A stretch of DNA of 35,890 nucleotides from Streptomyces afghaniensis 772 (GTDB lineage Bacteria > Actinomycetota > Actinomycetes > Streptomycetales > Streptomycetaceae), in contig KE354153.1 of the NCBI GenBank assembly GCA_000415505.1, forward strand, positions 1-35,890. The letters are read 5' to 3'. This document shows positions 14,714-21,183 of the stretch, in pieces. A program made the translations under genes and the position numbers. The notes beneath the pieces were generated by a model. The model did no database searches and was not told the DNA's origin. It was given only the letters and a program-made list of their open reading frames with translations. Positions within the stretch are counted from its first letter, which is position 1. The number at the start of each line of letters is the position of its first letter.

Positions 14714-15554
14714 GGTGATATGGGGTCTGGCGACCTCGCACGTGCCGTCGATCGGTGCGGCCATGGACCACGGGAAGACGCAAGACCCGTACTGGAAGCC
14801 GCTGTTCGACGGATACACACCGGCGCGGGAGTGGATGGCCCGCCACACCCCTGACGTCGCGGTCGTTGTCTACAACGACCACGCCAACGCCGTCGACATG
14901 AGCGTCACCCCGGCCTTCGCGCTCGGGACGGCGGAGTCGTACCGCGTGGCCGACGAAGGATGGGGCAGCCGCCCGGTGCCCGCCGTCACGGGCGCTCCCG
15001 AGTTCTCCGACCACCTCGTCAAGAGCCTGATCGACGCCTCTTTCGACCTCACCGTCTACCAGGAACTCGACGTCGACCACGGCCTGACCGTTCCGCTGTC
15101 GGTGTACTGCCCCGACCCCGGCGAACGCTGGCCCTGCGCGGTGGTCCCCCTCCTGGTCAACGTCATCCAGTACCCGCAGCCGACCGCCGCGCGGTGCCTG
15201 GCCCTCGGCCGCGCGCTCGGCGAGGCCATCCGCTCCTTCCCCGAGGACCTCAAGGTCGCCGTCTTCGGCACCGGCGGCATGTCCCACCAGCTCGCCGGCG
15301 CCCGCGCGGGACTGATCAACCAGGACTTCGACCGGATGTTCCTCGACGCGATCGAGCACGACCCCGAGAAACTGGCCGCGCTGACGCGCGAGGAGTACAT
15401 CCGCGAGGCCGGCTCCGAGGGCATCGAGCTGATCATGTGGCTGATCATGCGCGGCGCGCTGGGACCCCGGATCCGCCGTCTGTACGAGGCCTACCACGTA
15501 CCGGCGTCCAACACGGCGGCCGGGATGGTGCTGTTCGAGAACCTGAGCCGGTGA
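14706..15554 (+). CDS. extradiol dioxygenase beta (catalytic) subunit, LigB-like
   Basis: 282 residues from a TTG overlapping ligA by eight bases; GGGAGG lies about eight bases before it, and the next GTG (14715) is too far from that site. All class III extradiol residues are present: H12 (LATSHVPSIG), H59 (YNDHANAVDM) and E241 (GSEGIELIMW) as Fe(II) ligands, and H194 (GTGGMSHQLAG) as catalytic base, matching H12, H61, E242 and H195 of Sphingobium LigB. DVDHGLTVPLS and HVPASNTA are also family signatures. It cleaves a catechol-type carboxylate next to a hydroxyl with O2, giving 4-carboxy-2-hydroxymuconate semialdehyde from protocatechuate or 4-oxalomesaconate directly from gallate. It is about 20 residues shorter than LigB at the C-terminus. 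Confidence 0.93.
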   Translation: MAEVIWGLATSHVPSIGAAMDHGKTQDPYWKPLFDGYTPAREWMARHTPDVAVVVYNDHANAVDMSVTPAFALGTAESYRVADEGWGSRPVPAVTGAPEFSDHLVKSLIDASFDLTVYQELDVDHGLTVPLSVYCPDPGERWPCAVVPLLVNVIQYPQPTAARCLALGRALGEAIRSFPEDLKVAVFGTGGMSHQLAGARAGLINQDFDRMFLDAIEHDPEKLAALTREEYIREAGSEGIELIMWLIMRGALGPRIRRLYEAYHVPASNTAAGMVLFENLSR

Positions 15555-15588
15555 TACGCCGTCAGCCCAGCTGGGCCGGCGCCACGCG

Positions 15589-16164
15589 TCAGCCGGAGCG
15601 GTAGCGGAGGCCGTCGAGCAGGAGGTCGAGCATGCGGCCCGCGCGGTCGCGCAGCCCCTTGTCGCTCGTGATCAGCAGGACACCCCCGAGGCTGAAGCCG
15701 ACATCGAGGGGGTCCACGTCCGAGCGCAGAACTCCCACTTCGGCCCCGGCGTGCAGCAGTGTGCTGATGGCCGTGCTGATCCGGTCGAGACTCTCGGCGA
15801 ACGGATCCTCGTCGCCGGAGGCGATGACGGCCTTCAGTGCGTCCGCCATGCCCTGCTTGGTGGCCAGGTAGTCGATGAACAGGTCCATCCACCTCCGCAT
15901 GGCCTGGTCGGGCGGGAGCTGTGCGAGCAGTTCCGTGACGCTGTCGCAGACCCGGGCGAGTTCGTTGCGGTAGGCGGCCTCGAGCAGGGCCTCGCGGGTG
16001 GGGAAGTGCCGGTAGAGCGTGCCGATGCCCACGCCGGCGTCCTTGGCGATGGCCTCGAGGGACGCGTCGGTGCCGGTCTCGGAGAACGCGCGCCCCGCGG
16101 CCTCGAGCAGGCGTTCCCGGTTGCGTCGCGCGTCAGCACGCAGTCCGCGTGTGGTGGCGGTCAC
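15589..16164 (-). CDS. TetR-family regulator
   Basis: 191 residues. The N-terminal DNA-binding domain is typical: RERLLEAAGRAFSETGTDAS, then IAKDAGVGIGTLYRHFPTREAL with the recognition helix around GIGTLYRHF. The ligand domain (AMRRWMDLFIDYLATKQG, ISTAISTLLHAGAEVGVLRSD) resembles the SbtR-like group common in Streptomyces. The GTG start follows GGAAGGAAAG. It is divergent from the SDR at 16269, and two identical-architecture palindromes lie between them, so self-repression and repression of the SDR by this protein are very likely. It converges with ligB with 34 bases between stops, so it probably does not belong to the ring-cleavage unit. Confidence 0.9.
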   Translation of the reverse strand: MTATTRGLRADARRNRERLLEAAGRAFSETGTDASLEAIAKDAGVGIGTLYRHFPTREALLEAAYRNELARVCDSVTELLAQLPPDQAMRRWMDLFIDYLATKQGMADALKAVIASGDEDPFAESLDRISTAISTLLHAGAEVGVLRSDVDPLDVGFSLGGVLLITSDKGLRDRAGRMLDLLLDGLRYRSG

Positions 16165-16184
16165 AGCTTTCCTTCCTTCTGGAC

Positions 16185-16204
16185 AATCGGAGGACCCTCC
16201 GCTT
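16185..16204. promoter_or_regulatory. TetR operator copy 1
   Basis: AATCGGAGG-ac-CCTCCGCTT: inner arms CGGAGG/CCTCCG are perfect and AA/TT match further out. It lies 21 bases upstream of the TetR start codon. Its partner is 33 bases away, about three helical turns, on the same face of the DNA. Confidence 0.75.
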
Positions 16205-16217
16205 AAGGTCTGGAAGT

Positions 16218-16237
16218 AATCGGAGGCACCTCCGGTT
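16218..16237. promoter_or_regulatory. TetR operator copy 2
   Basis: AATCGGAGG-ca-CCTCCGGTT repeats the architecture of the site at 16185-16204 with only the two central bases and one outer base changed. It lies 31 bases before the SDR ATG. The pair most likely controls both divergent promoters. Confidence 0.75.
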
Positions 16238-16268
16238 TCGAGAGTAGCAAACAGGGAGCATTGCGAGA

Positions 16269-17234
16269 ATGGCCACGAGGGCAGGCATCACCAGTCCGTT
16301 CACCAGCCGGTCCACGGCTGCCGACGTCATCGCGGGCATCGATCTCACGGGCCGCCGCGCTGTCGTCACCGGGGCGGCGTCCGGCATCGGCGTGGAGACC
16401 GCCCGAGCGCTGGCCGGCGCCGGCGCGGAGGTCACGCTGGCCGTGCGGGACACCGCCGCCGGCGATCGCACCGCGAAGGACATCCGGGCCACCACCGGCT
16501 CCGAAGGCGTACGGGTCGCCGCCCTGGACCTGACCGATCCGGCGTCCGTCCGCGCGTTCACCGCCGCCTGGCACGGCCCGCTGCACATCCTCGTCAACAA
16601 CGCCGGGGTCATGGCGGCCCCGGAGAGCCGCACACCCCAGGGCTGGGAGTTGCAGTTCGCCACCAACCACCTGGGGCACTTCGCCCTGACCACCGGGCTG
16701 CACGAGGCACTCACGGCGGCCGGCGGTGCCCGGGTGGTGTCGGTGAGTTCCAGCGGGCACCTGTTCTCACCCGTCGTCTTCGACGACCTCCACTTCACCG
16801 AGCGGCCCTACGACCCGTGGCTGGCGTACGGCCAGTCCAAGACCGCAAACGTGCTGTTCGCGGTCGAGGCCGGCCGGCGATGGGCCGCCGACGGGATCAC
16901 CGCCAACGCGCTGATGCCCGGAGGGATCCAGACCAACCTGGGACGCTACATGGACGACGCCCGGATGGGCCTGTTCATGACCCACCTGCGAGCCCTCCTC
17001 GGCGAAGGAACACCCCTGCCCGAGATGTCCTTCAAATCGGTCGAACAGGGCGCCGCGACCTCCGTCCTGCTGGCCACCTCACCCTTGCTCGACGGCGTCA
17101 GCGGCCGGTACTTCGAGGACTGCAACGAGGCACCGCTGCACCAGCCGGGCACCAACACCGGGGTCGCGCCGCACGCCCTGGAGCCGGAGGCGGCCGAGCG
17201 ACTCTGGCAGGTCTCCGAGCAGCTCCTGGACTGA
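16269..17234 (+). CDS. short-chain dehydrogenase, retinol-dehydrogenase-like
   Basis: 321 residues, longer than classical SDRs because of a 25-residue N-terminal lead and a C-terminal tail. VVTGAASGIGVETAR, VNNAGVMAAPESRT, the active-site Ser in VSVSSSGH and the Tyr-x3-Lys in LAYGQSKTAN are intact; NHLGHFALT is the usual asparagine region. The pattern LDLTDPASVRAF and NALMPGGIQTNL resembles the protochlorophyllide-reductase/retinol-dehydrogenase-like group, which prefers NADP(H) (here VRD follows beta-2). ATG follows GGGAG. The divergent TetR gene and its two operators suggest induction by a small molecule, perhaps the substrate, which is unknown. Confidence 0.88.
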   Translation: MATRAGITSPFTSRSTAADVIAGIDLTGRRAVVTGAASGIGVETARALAGAGAEVTLAVRDTAAGDRTAKDIRATTGSEGVRVAALDLTDPASVRAFTAAWHGPLHILVNNAGVMAAPESRTPQGWELQFATNHLGHFALTTGLHEALTAAGGARVVSVSSSGHLFSPVVFDDLHFTERPYDPWLAYGQSKTANVLFAVEAGRRWAADGITANALMPGGIQTNLGRYMDDARMGLFMTHLRALLGEGTPLPEMSFKSVEQGAATSVLLATSPLLDGVSGRYFEDCNEAPLHQPGTNTGVAPHALEPEAAERLWQVSEQLLD

Positions 17235-17314
17235 CCCCCTCCCGCTCGCCGGCCACGGCTGAGCCCGCGCACGCCCGTAGCGACCCCTCACGTCCCAGGG
17301 CCACCCGCGACCAA

Positions 17315-17335
17315 ATACTTGAAACTTCAGTTGAA
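17315..17335. promoter_or_regulatory. palindromic promoter element before the YceI gene
   Basis: ATACTTGAA-ac-TTCAG-TTGAA is an imperfect inverted repeat (TGAA-ac-TTCA core) in an AT-rich island ending 23 bases before the ATG at 17359. TTGAAA at 17319 could serve as the -35 box. The nine bases ATACTTGAA also begin the repeat at 333-349, so the same regulator may bind both. Confidence 0.4.
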
Positions 17336-17358
17336 TCACGAAACATAGAGGAGACACC

Positions 17359-18066
17359 ATGGCAGGCAGCATCCGCAGGCACTGGAAGCGCTGGCTCATC
17401 GCCGGTGTGGCCACCGTCGCCGTGCTGTGCACGGCGGGCCCCTACATCTACATCAACTACGTCCAGGACAAGCCACCGGCCGCCCTCTCGCTCGACGACC
17501 CGCCAGGCTCGGACTCCTCGGGCAGTTCCTCGGGTTCCGGGGAGGATGTCGAGGGTGCCTGGCGGGTGGGCAGCGGTTCGCAGGCCGGTTACCGGGTCGA
17601 CGAAGTCCTCTTCGGCCAGAACGTCACGGCGGTGGGCCGTACCGAAAAGGTCACCGGCGAGCTGGAGATCGAAGGCAACCGGGCGGTCAACGGATCCTTC
17701 ACCGTCGAGCTCGCTTCGGTGAAGAGCGACTCCGACCAGCGCGACGGCCAGTTCCGCGGCCGGGTCATGAACACCGAGCGGTACCCGGAGGCCACCTTCG
17801 AGCTCACCGAGCCCGTCGACTTCGGCTCTGCGCCGGCGGTGGGCGAGCAGGTCAGCGCCAAGGCCACAGGCGAGCTGACCGTCCACGGTGAGACCAACTC
17901 GGTCTCCTTCGAGCTCGACGCCCAGCGCACCGCCGACGGCTTCCGGGTCAACGGCTCCATTCCGGTCACCTTCGCCGACTACGGCATCGAGGCACCCGAC
18001 TTCGGCGGGATCGCGGTGGAGGACGAGGGAAACATCGAGTTCCTCCTCGCCTTCGACCGCGCCTGA
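17359..18066 (+). CDS. YceI-family protein, membrane-anchored or secreted
   Basis: 235 residues. RRHWKRWLIAGVATVAVLC and the following residues form a positively charged N-terminus and one hydrophobic segment (~12-34), a signal anchor or uncleaved signal peptide. A Ser/Gly-rich linker follows (SDSSGSSSGSGE). The YceI lipocalin-like domain runs from about residue 65: GYRVDEVLFGQNVTAVGRT, SVKSDSDQRDGQFRG, ERYPEATFELT, ATGELTVHGETNSVSFEL and IPVTFADYGIEAPDFGG. YceI domains bind isoprenoids or other amphipathic lipids in a beta-barrel and often respond to redox or stress. ATG follows GAGGAG. A 93-base gap separates it from the secreted SnoaL gene, so they may share a transcript. Confidence 0.9.
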   Translation: MAGSIRRHWKRWLIAGVATVAVLCTAGPYIYINYVQDKPPAALSLDDPPGSDSSGSSSGSGEDVEGAWRVGSGSQAGYRVDEVLFGQNVTAVGRTEKVTGELEIEGNRAVNGSFTVELASVKSDSDQRDGQFRGRVMNTERYPEATFELTEPVDFGSAPAVGEQVSAKATGELTVHGETNSVSFELDAQRTADGFRVNGSIPVTFADYGIEAPDFGGIAVEDEGNIEFLLAFDRA

Positions 18067-18159
18067 GCCCACACGGGCCCCCTCGCCCTTTACTCCCGAT
18101 CTCCCACCAGACACCCGCCGACGCGTTCAATGCCGTCCGCACAGCCTTGGAGAACCCCC

Positions 18160-19146
18160 ATGTCGAACAGCACCAGCCGGCTGCCCCGTAAGGCCATAGC
18201 CACCCTCCTGGCCGCGGCGACCGTAGGAGCCGTGGCCGGCTTCGCACCCGCCGCCACGGCCACTGCCTCCGCCTCCGCGCCGTCCCACAGCGGCCTGGGC
18301 CTCGGCCTCGACGCCCCGTACACAAGCCCCGCCACGCAGGAGCGCAACAAGCGCGTCGCCGTCCACGTCCTCACCCAGCTCTTCGAGGAGGGCAACCTCG
18401 CGGTCGCCGACCGGTACATCCGCGAGGACTACATCCAGCACAACCCCGCCGCGCCCAACGGCCGGGAAGCGATCAAGAACTTCATCCGCGACTGGACCGC
18501 GCGCTTCCCGGACCACCAGTACAACGTGAAGCGGGTCCTCGCCCAGGGCAACCTGGTCCTGGTGCACTCCAACCCCGTCTACGAGCCCGGCACCCGTGGC
18601 GCGGCCGTGGTCGACATCTTCCGCTTCGACCCCAGGAGCGGCATGATCGCCGAGCACTGGGACACGGTCCAGGACGTGCCGGCGACCAGCGTCAACGGCA
18701 ATGACATGTTCGGTACGGTCAGCAACCCGCACACGAACCAGCCCAGCGGCCCGCGCTGGAGCACGGCGCTCAGCGAGAAGATCGCCACCAGTTACTTCGA
18801 CACCCTCCTCGTCGACAAGAATCCCGACGCCGTCAGGTACCTCGCGCCCGAGTACTACCAGCACAACCCGACCATCCCCAGCGGCTCGGCCGGCCTGCGT
18901 GAGCAGTTCACCAATTTCTTCCGCCAGTTCCCGAACCTGATCGTGGAGCGCAAGCGCGTCATCGCCGACAAGGACTACGTCGCCATCCACGCGCACTACC
19001 GCCTCAACCCCGAGGACCGGGGGCAGTCGGTCGTGGACATCTTCCGGGTCAAGAAGCAGAAGAACGGCAAGCTCAAGATCATCGAGCACTGGGACGCCGT
19101 ACAGGACGTCCCGGCCACCTCCGCCAACGACAACACGATGTTCTGA
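18160..19146 (+). CDS. secreted protein with two SnoaL-like domains
   Basis: 328 residues from the ATG at 18160, preceded by TTGGAGA; an upstream ATG at 18130 would spoil the signal peptide. A Sec signal (RKAIATLLAAATVGAVAG ... ATATASA) covers about the first 38 residues. Two tandem SnoaL/NTF2-like domains follow. Each has a Q-H-N-P strand (YIQHNPAAPNG, YYQHNPTIPSG), an xFPxx segment, a VVDIFR strand and an ending EHWD-x-VQDVPATS-x-N-x-N-x-MF. The nearly identical endings show an internal duplication. SnoaL-like folds act as cyclases, isomerases or hydrolases, or only bind ligands. No catalytic role can be assigned. A strong terminator follows the stop. Confidence 0.88.
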   Translation: MSNSTSRLPRKAIATLLAAATVGAVAGFAPAATATASASAPSHSGLGLGLDAPYTSPATQERNKRVAVHVLTQLFEEGNLAVADRYIREDYIQHNPAAPNGREAIKNFIRDWTARFPDHQYNVKRVLAQGNLVLVHSNPVYEPGTRGAAVVDIFRFDPRSGMIAEHWDTVQDVPATSVNGNDMFGTVSNPHTNQPSGPRWSTALSEKIATSYFDTLLVDKNPDAVRYLAPEYYQHNPTIPSGSAGLREQFTNFFRQFPNLIVERKRVIADKDYVAIHAHYRLNPEDRGQSVVDIFRVKKQKNGKLKIIEHWDAVQDVPATSANDNTMF

Positions 19147-19172
19147 CCTCTCCGGGTCCCCCGCGCCCCCTC

Positions 19173-19198
19173 GGCCCGTCACCGGTCGGTGACGGGCC
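19173..19198 (+). terminator. hairpin terminator after the SnoaL gene
   Basis: GGCCCGTCACC (19173-19183) and GGTGACGGGCC (19188-19198) form a perfect 11-base stem with a four-base loop, 27 bases after the stop of the SnoaL gene. A short T-run (GTGTTTC) follows. Confidence 0.75.
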
Positions 19199-19213
19199 AC
19201 GTGTTTCCCGACC

Positions 19214-19258
19214 GCGGACATCGGTCGTCCGCTGTACGGACGGATGTCCGGACAGCGG
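19214..19258. promoter_or_regulatory. nested palindromes before the dioxygenase remnant
   Basis: GCGGAC (19214-19219) pairs with GTCCGC (19227-19232), and CCGCTGT (19229-19235) pairs with ACAGCGG (19252-19258). TGTCCGGACA is a further perfect palindrome inside. They lie just upstream of the ATG at 19289 and look like an old operator for the broken intradiol dioxygenase gene. Their regulator is unknown. Confidence 0.35.
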
Positions 19259-19288
19259 TCGCGGCCGGAACGGATCGAGGAAGATTCC

Positions 19289-19836
19289 ATGGCCTTCGTG
19301 ACGGAGGACAACCTCAGCGACCTGGCGGTGAAGCGGTGGGCCACGGCGCACTCGCCCGGCTCGCCGAGCTGATGACAGCGTTGGTGCGGCACCTCCACGC
19401 GTACGCCCGCGAGGTCGGGCTGACGGAGGAGGAGTGGGCGGCTGCCGTCGAATGGCTCACGGCGACCGGCCGGATCAGTGACGACAAGCGTCTGGAGTTC
19501 ATCCTCGCCTCCGACGTCCTGGGTCTCAGCACGCTCGTAGTCCAGATGAGCCACCACTTCTCGGCGGACGCCACTCCGGCGACGGTGCTCGGTCCGTTCC
19601 ACATCGACGGCTCTCCGACGGCCGGTTTCGGAGCCGACATGTCGGGCGGCATCCCGGGCACGCCGCTGTTCATCACCGGCCGGGTCCTCGACCTCGACGG
19701 CACGCCTCTGCCCGACGTCGTCCTGGACGTGTGGCAGGCCGACGCCGACGGCGCCTACGAGGCGCAGCTGCCGGACATCGACGAGGCCCGGCTGCGCGCG
19801 CTGTACCGGACGCGGGCGGACGGCACGTACTGCGCG
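19289..19836 (+). pseudogene. hydroxyquinol 1,2-dioxygenase-type intradiol dioxygenase, frameshifted and truncated
   Basis: The ATG at 19289 opens MAFVTEDNLSDLAVKRWA, the family N-terminus. One base is lost between 19354 and 19357, and the match continues in the next frame: RLAELMTALVRHLHAYARE, FILASDVLGLSTLVVQM, ATVLGPFHIDGSPT and VLDVWQADADGAYEAQLPD. Similarity stops at LYRTRADGTY, near 19836. The tyrosine in DGAYEAQ is the first iron ligand; the second tyrosine and the two histidines of the R-PAHVH region are gone. Intact relatives are about 280-300 residues; about 180 remain. The enzyme class opens hydroxyquinol in resorcinol and similar pathways. Both lesions are inactivating. No partner genes such as maleylacetate reductase are nearby. 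Confidence 0.85.
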
Positions 19837-20203
19837 CAAGGGAGGTCCGTCGCGCCGGCCGAGGCGACGGCCGCTTCCCGACTGCCCCGGCCTGCCAGGT
19901 CCGGCACGGGTAGGTCGGCCACGACCCTCGCGCGCGTCCTCCCAGAGTTCGAAGCCGCTCCGGCAGAGATCCTCTACAACGGCGCCCAGTGGGCGCGGGC
20001 CTGGCCAGGGGCCGGGTGAGGATGACCGTCGGCCTCATCACGGCCGCACTCTCCGGCTTCGGGGGTGACGGGCGGCCGCCAGGGGCTGCACCGCGTCCCC
20101 GCCGGGACGAAGCCGAGAAGACCGCCGTCCCGGCGCAGCGGAACCGTGCTCACATGCCCGCCCGGCCCGTGGGCGGCGCGAGAGCGCCCCGGTAAAGCGC
20201 CGT
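19837..20203. other. decayed stretch with no recognisable gene
   Basis: About 370 bases. The frame of the dioxygenase remnant stays open to a TGA at 20017-20019, but its residues (for example EFEAAPAEILYNGAQWARA) match no family that I recognise. It may be debris of the lost dioxygenase C-terminus or of another gene. No RNA gene or clear repeat is seen. Confidence 0.4.
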
Positions 20204-20217
20204 AAACCGATCGGTTT
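20204..20217. promoter_or_regulatory. TetR operator in its own promoter
   Basis: AAACCGATCGGTTT is a perfect 14-base palindrome 32 bases before the TetR ATG. It overlaps a possible -35 (TTTTCA, 20215-20220) that lies 17 bases before TAATCT (20238-20243). The same sequence recurs at 21048-21061 and, slightly changed, at 21071-21086. Confidence 0.75.
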
Positions 20218-20249
20218 TCATTCTGTCCACATCGAGTTAATCTCGCGGC

Positions 20250-20819
20250 ATGGCCACCGAAGTAAAGCCAAGTACCAGAGAGCGGCTGCTGCAGGCGGCG
20301 GCCACGCTCACCTACCGAGACGGTGTCGGCATCGGCGTCGAGGCGCTGTGCAAGGCGGCGGGGGTGTCGAAGCGCTCCCTGTACCAGCTGTTCGAGAGCA
20401 AGGACGAACTGCTGGCGGCGAGCCTGGGGGAACGCGCCTCTGCCTTCACGGCCGGGCTCCTGCCGGCGGCGGACTACGGCCGTTCACCCCGCGAGCGGAT
20501 CCTGCACGTCTTCGGCCAGCTGGAGGAGCAGGCGGGTGCGCCCGACTTCCAAGGCTGTCGGTACCTGGCTGCTCAGATCGAGCTCAAAGACCAGAGCCAC
20601 CCTGCGAGCCAGGTGGCCCACCGGGTCAAAGAGAATCTGACCGCCTTCTTCCGCGCCGAGGCCGAACGGGGCGGGGCAAGCCATCCCGACCTGCTGGCCC
20701 GGCAGCTCAGCCTGATCTTCGACGGCGCCAGCGCCCGGGCGGGGATCGGAGCCGACAATCCGACAGGGCTCGTCACGCCCACCGTGACCACCCTGCTCGA
20801 TGCGGCAGGCATGCACTGA
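20250..20819 (+). CDS. TetR-family regulator
   Basis: 189 residues. STRERLLQAAATLTYRDGVG, then LCKAAGVSKRSLYQLFESKDEL, form the helix-turn-helix domain with recognition helix around KRSLYQLF. The ligand domain contains GCRYLAAQIELKDQSHPA, a feature of TetR proteins near QacR/YcdC-like Streptomyces regulators. No ribosome binding site precedes the ATG, and the -10-like TAATCT ends only six bases before it, so the mRNA may be leaderless. Palindromes at 20204, 21048 and 21071 bracket the gene, so it probably represses itself and the alpha/beta hydrolase downstream. Confidence 0.9.
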   Translation: MATEVKPSTRERLLQAAATLTYRDGVGIGVEALCKAAGVSKRSLYQLFESKDELLAASLGERASAFTAGLLPAADYGRSPRERILHVFGQLEEQAGAPDFQGCRYLAAQIELKDQSHPASQVAHRVKENLTAFFRAEAERGGASHPDLLARQLSLIFDGASARAGIGADNPTGLVTPTVTTLLDAAGMH

Positions 20820-20894
20820 CGCATCCCCTTTCGAGCAGGCGCCGTGACCGTGCCCTCCCCAGGCCGATGGCTCCCGCCCCTGATTGCCCGCAAT

Positions 20895-21009
20895 CGAGGG
20901 GAGCCCGGGTGGCCGTAAGGGTGTTGACGGGCGTGCCGTAGTAGCCCTTGAGTGCGGAATCGGCGACCGCTGTACGGATGACACTCTCGCGTCTCTCCTG
21001 TGCGCTGAC
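20895..21009 (-). pseudogene. N-terminal relic of a second TetR-type regulator
   Basis: On the minus strand SAQERRESVIRTAVADSALK and GYYGTPVNTLTA match the first helices of a TetR DNA-binding domain (compare the common pattern ERRESVIRAA... GGYYGTSTEAIA). Only about 32 codons survive. The expected start codon is now GTC and the recognition helix is missing. It is probably a fragment left by a deletion between the TetR gene at 20250 and the hydrolase at 21184. Confidence 0.5.
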
Positions 21010-21047
21010 CCTATTGCTGCGGATGGCAACCTCAGCCTTGCACCCGG

Positions 21048-21086
21048 AAACCGATCGGTTTACGATGCCGGAAACCGGTCGGTTTC
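21048..21086. promoter_or_regulatory. paired TetR operators before the alpha/beta hydrolase
   Basis: AAACCGATCGGTTT (21048-21061), identical to the site at 20204, is followed by GAAACCG-gt-CGGTTTC (21071-21086). The two are 24 bases apart, centre to centre. They lie about 100 bases upstream of the hydrolase ATG and mark it as the regulated target of the TetR protein encoded at 20250. Confidence 0.75.
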
Positions 21087-21183
21087 TCAATGAATCCAAG
21101 GGCTGGTCGTGGTCATGCCCCTTCGGGCGGGCCCTATCCGAATCACCCGTCCGCAGCAGTTCACACAAAGGGAAGCCAGCGAG

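Noticed and set aside
15565-15576. GCCCAGCTGGGC palindrome between convergent ligB and tetR
   Set aside because: It is perfect but has no loop and only 12 bases, which is common at this GC content. Evidence for a terminator or operator is too weak.
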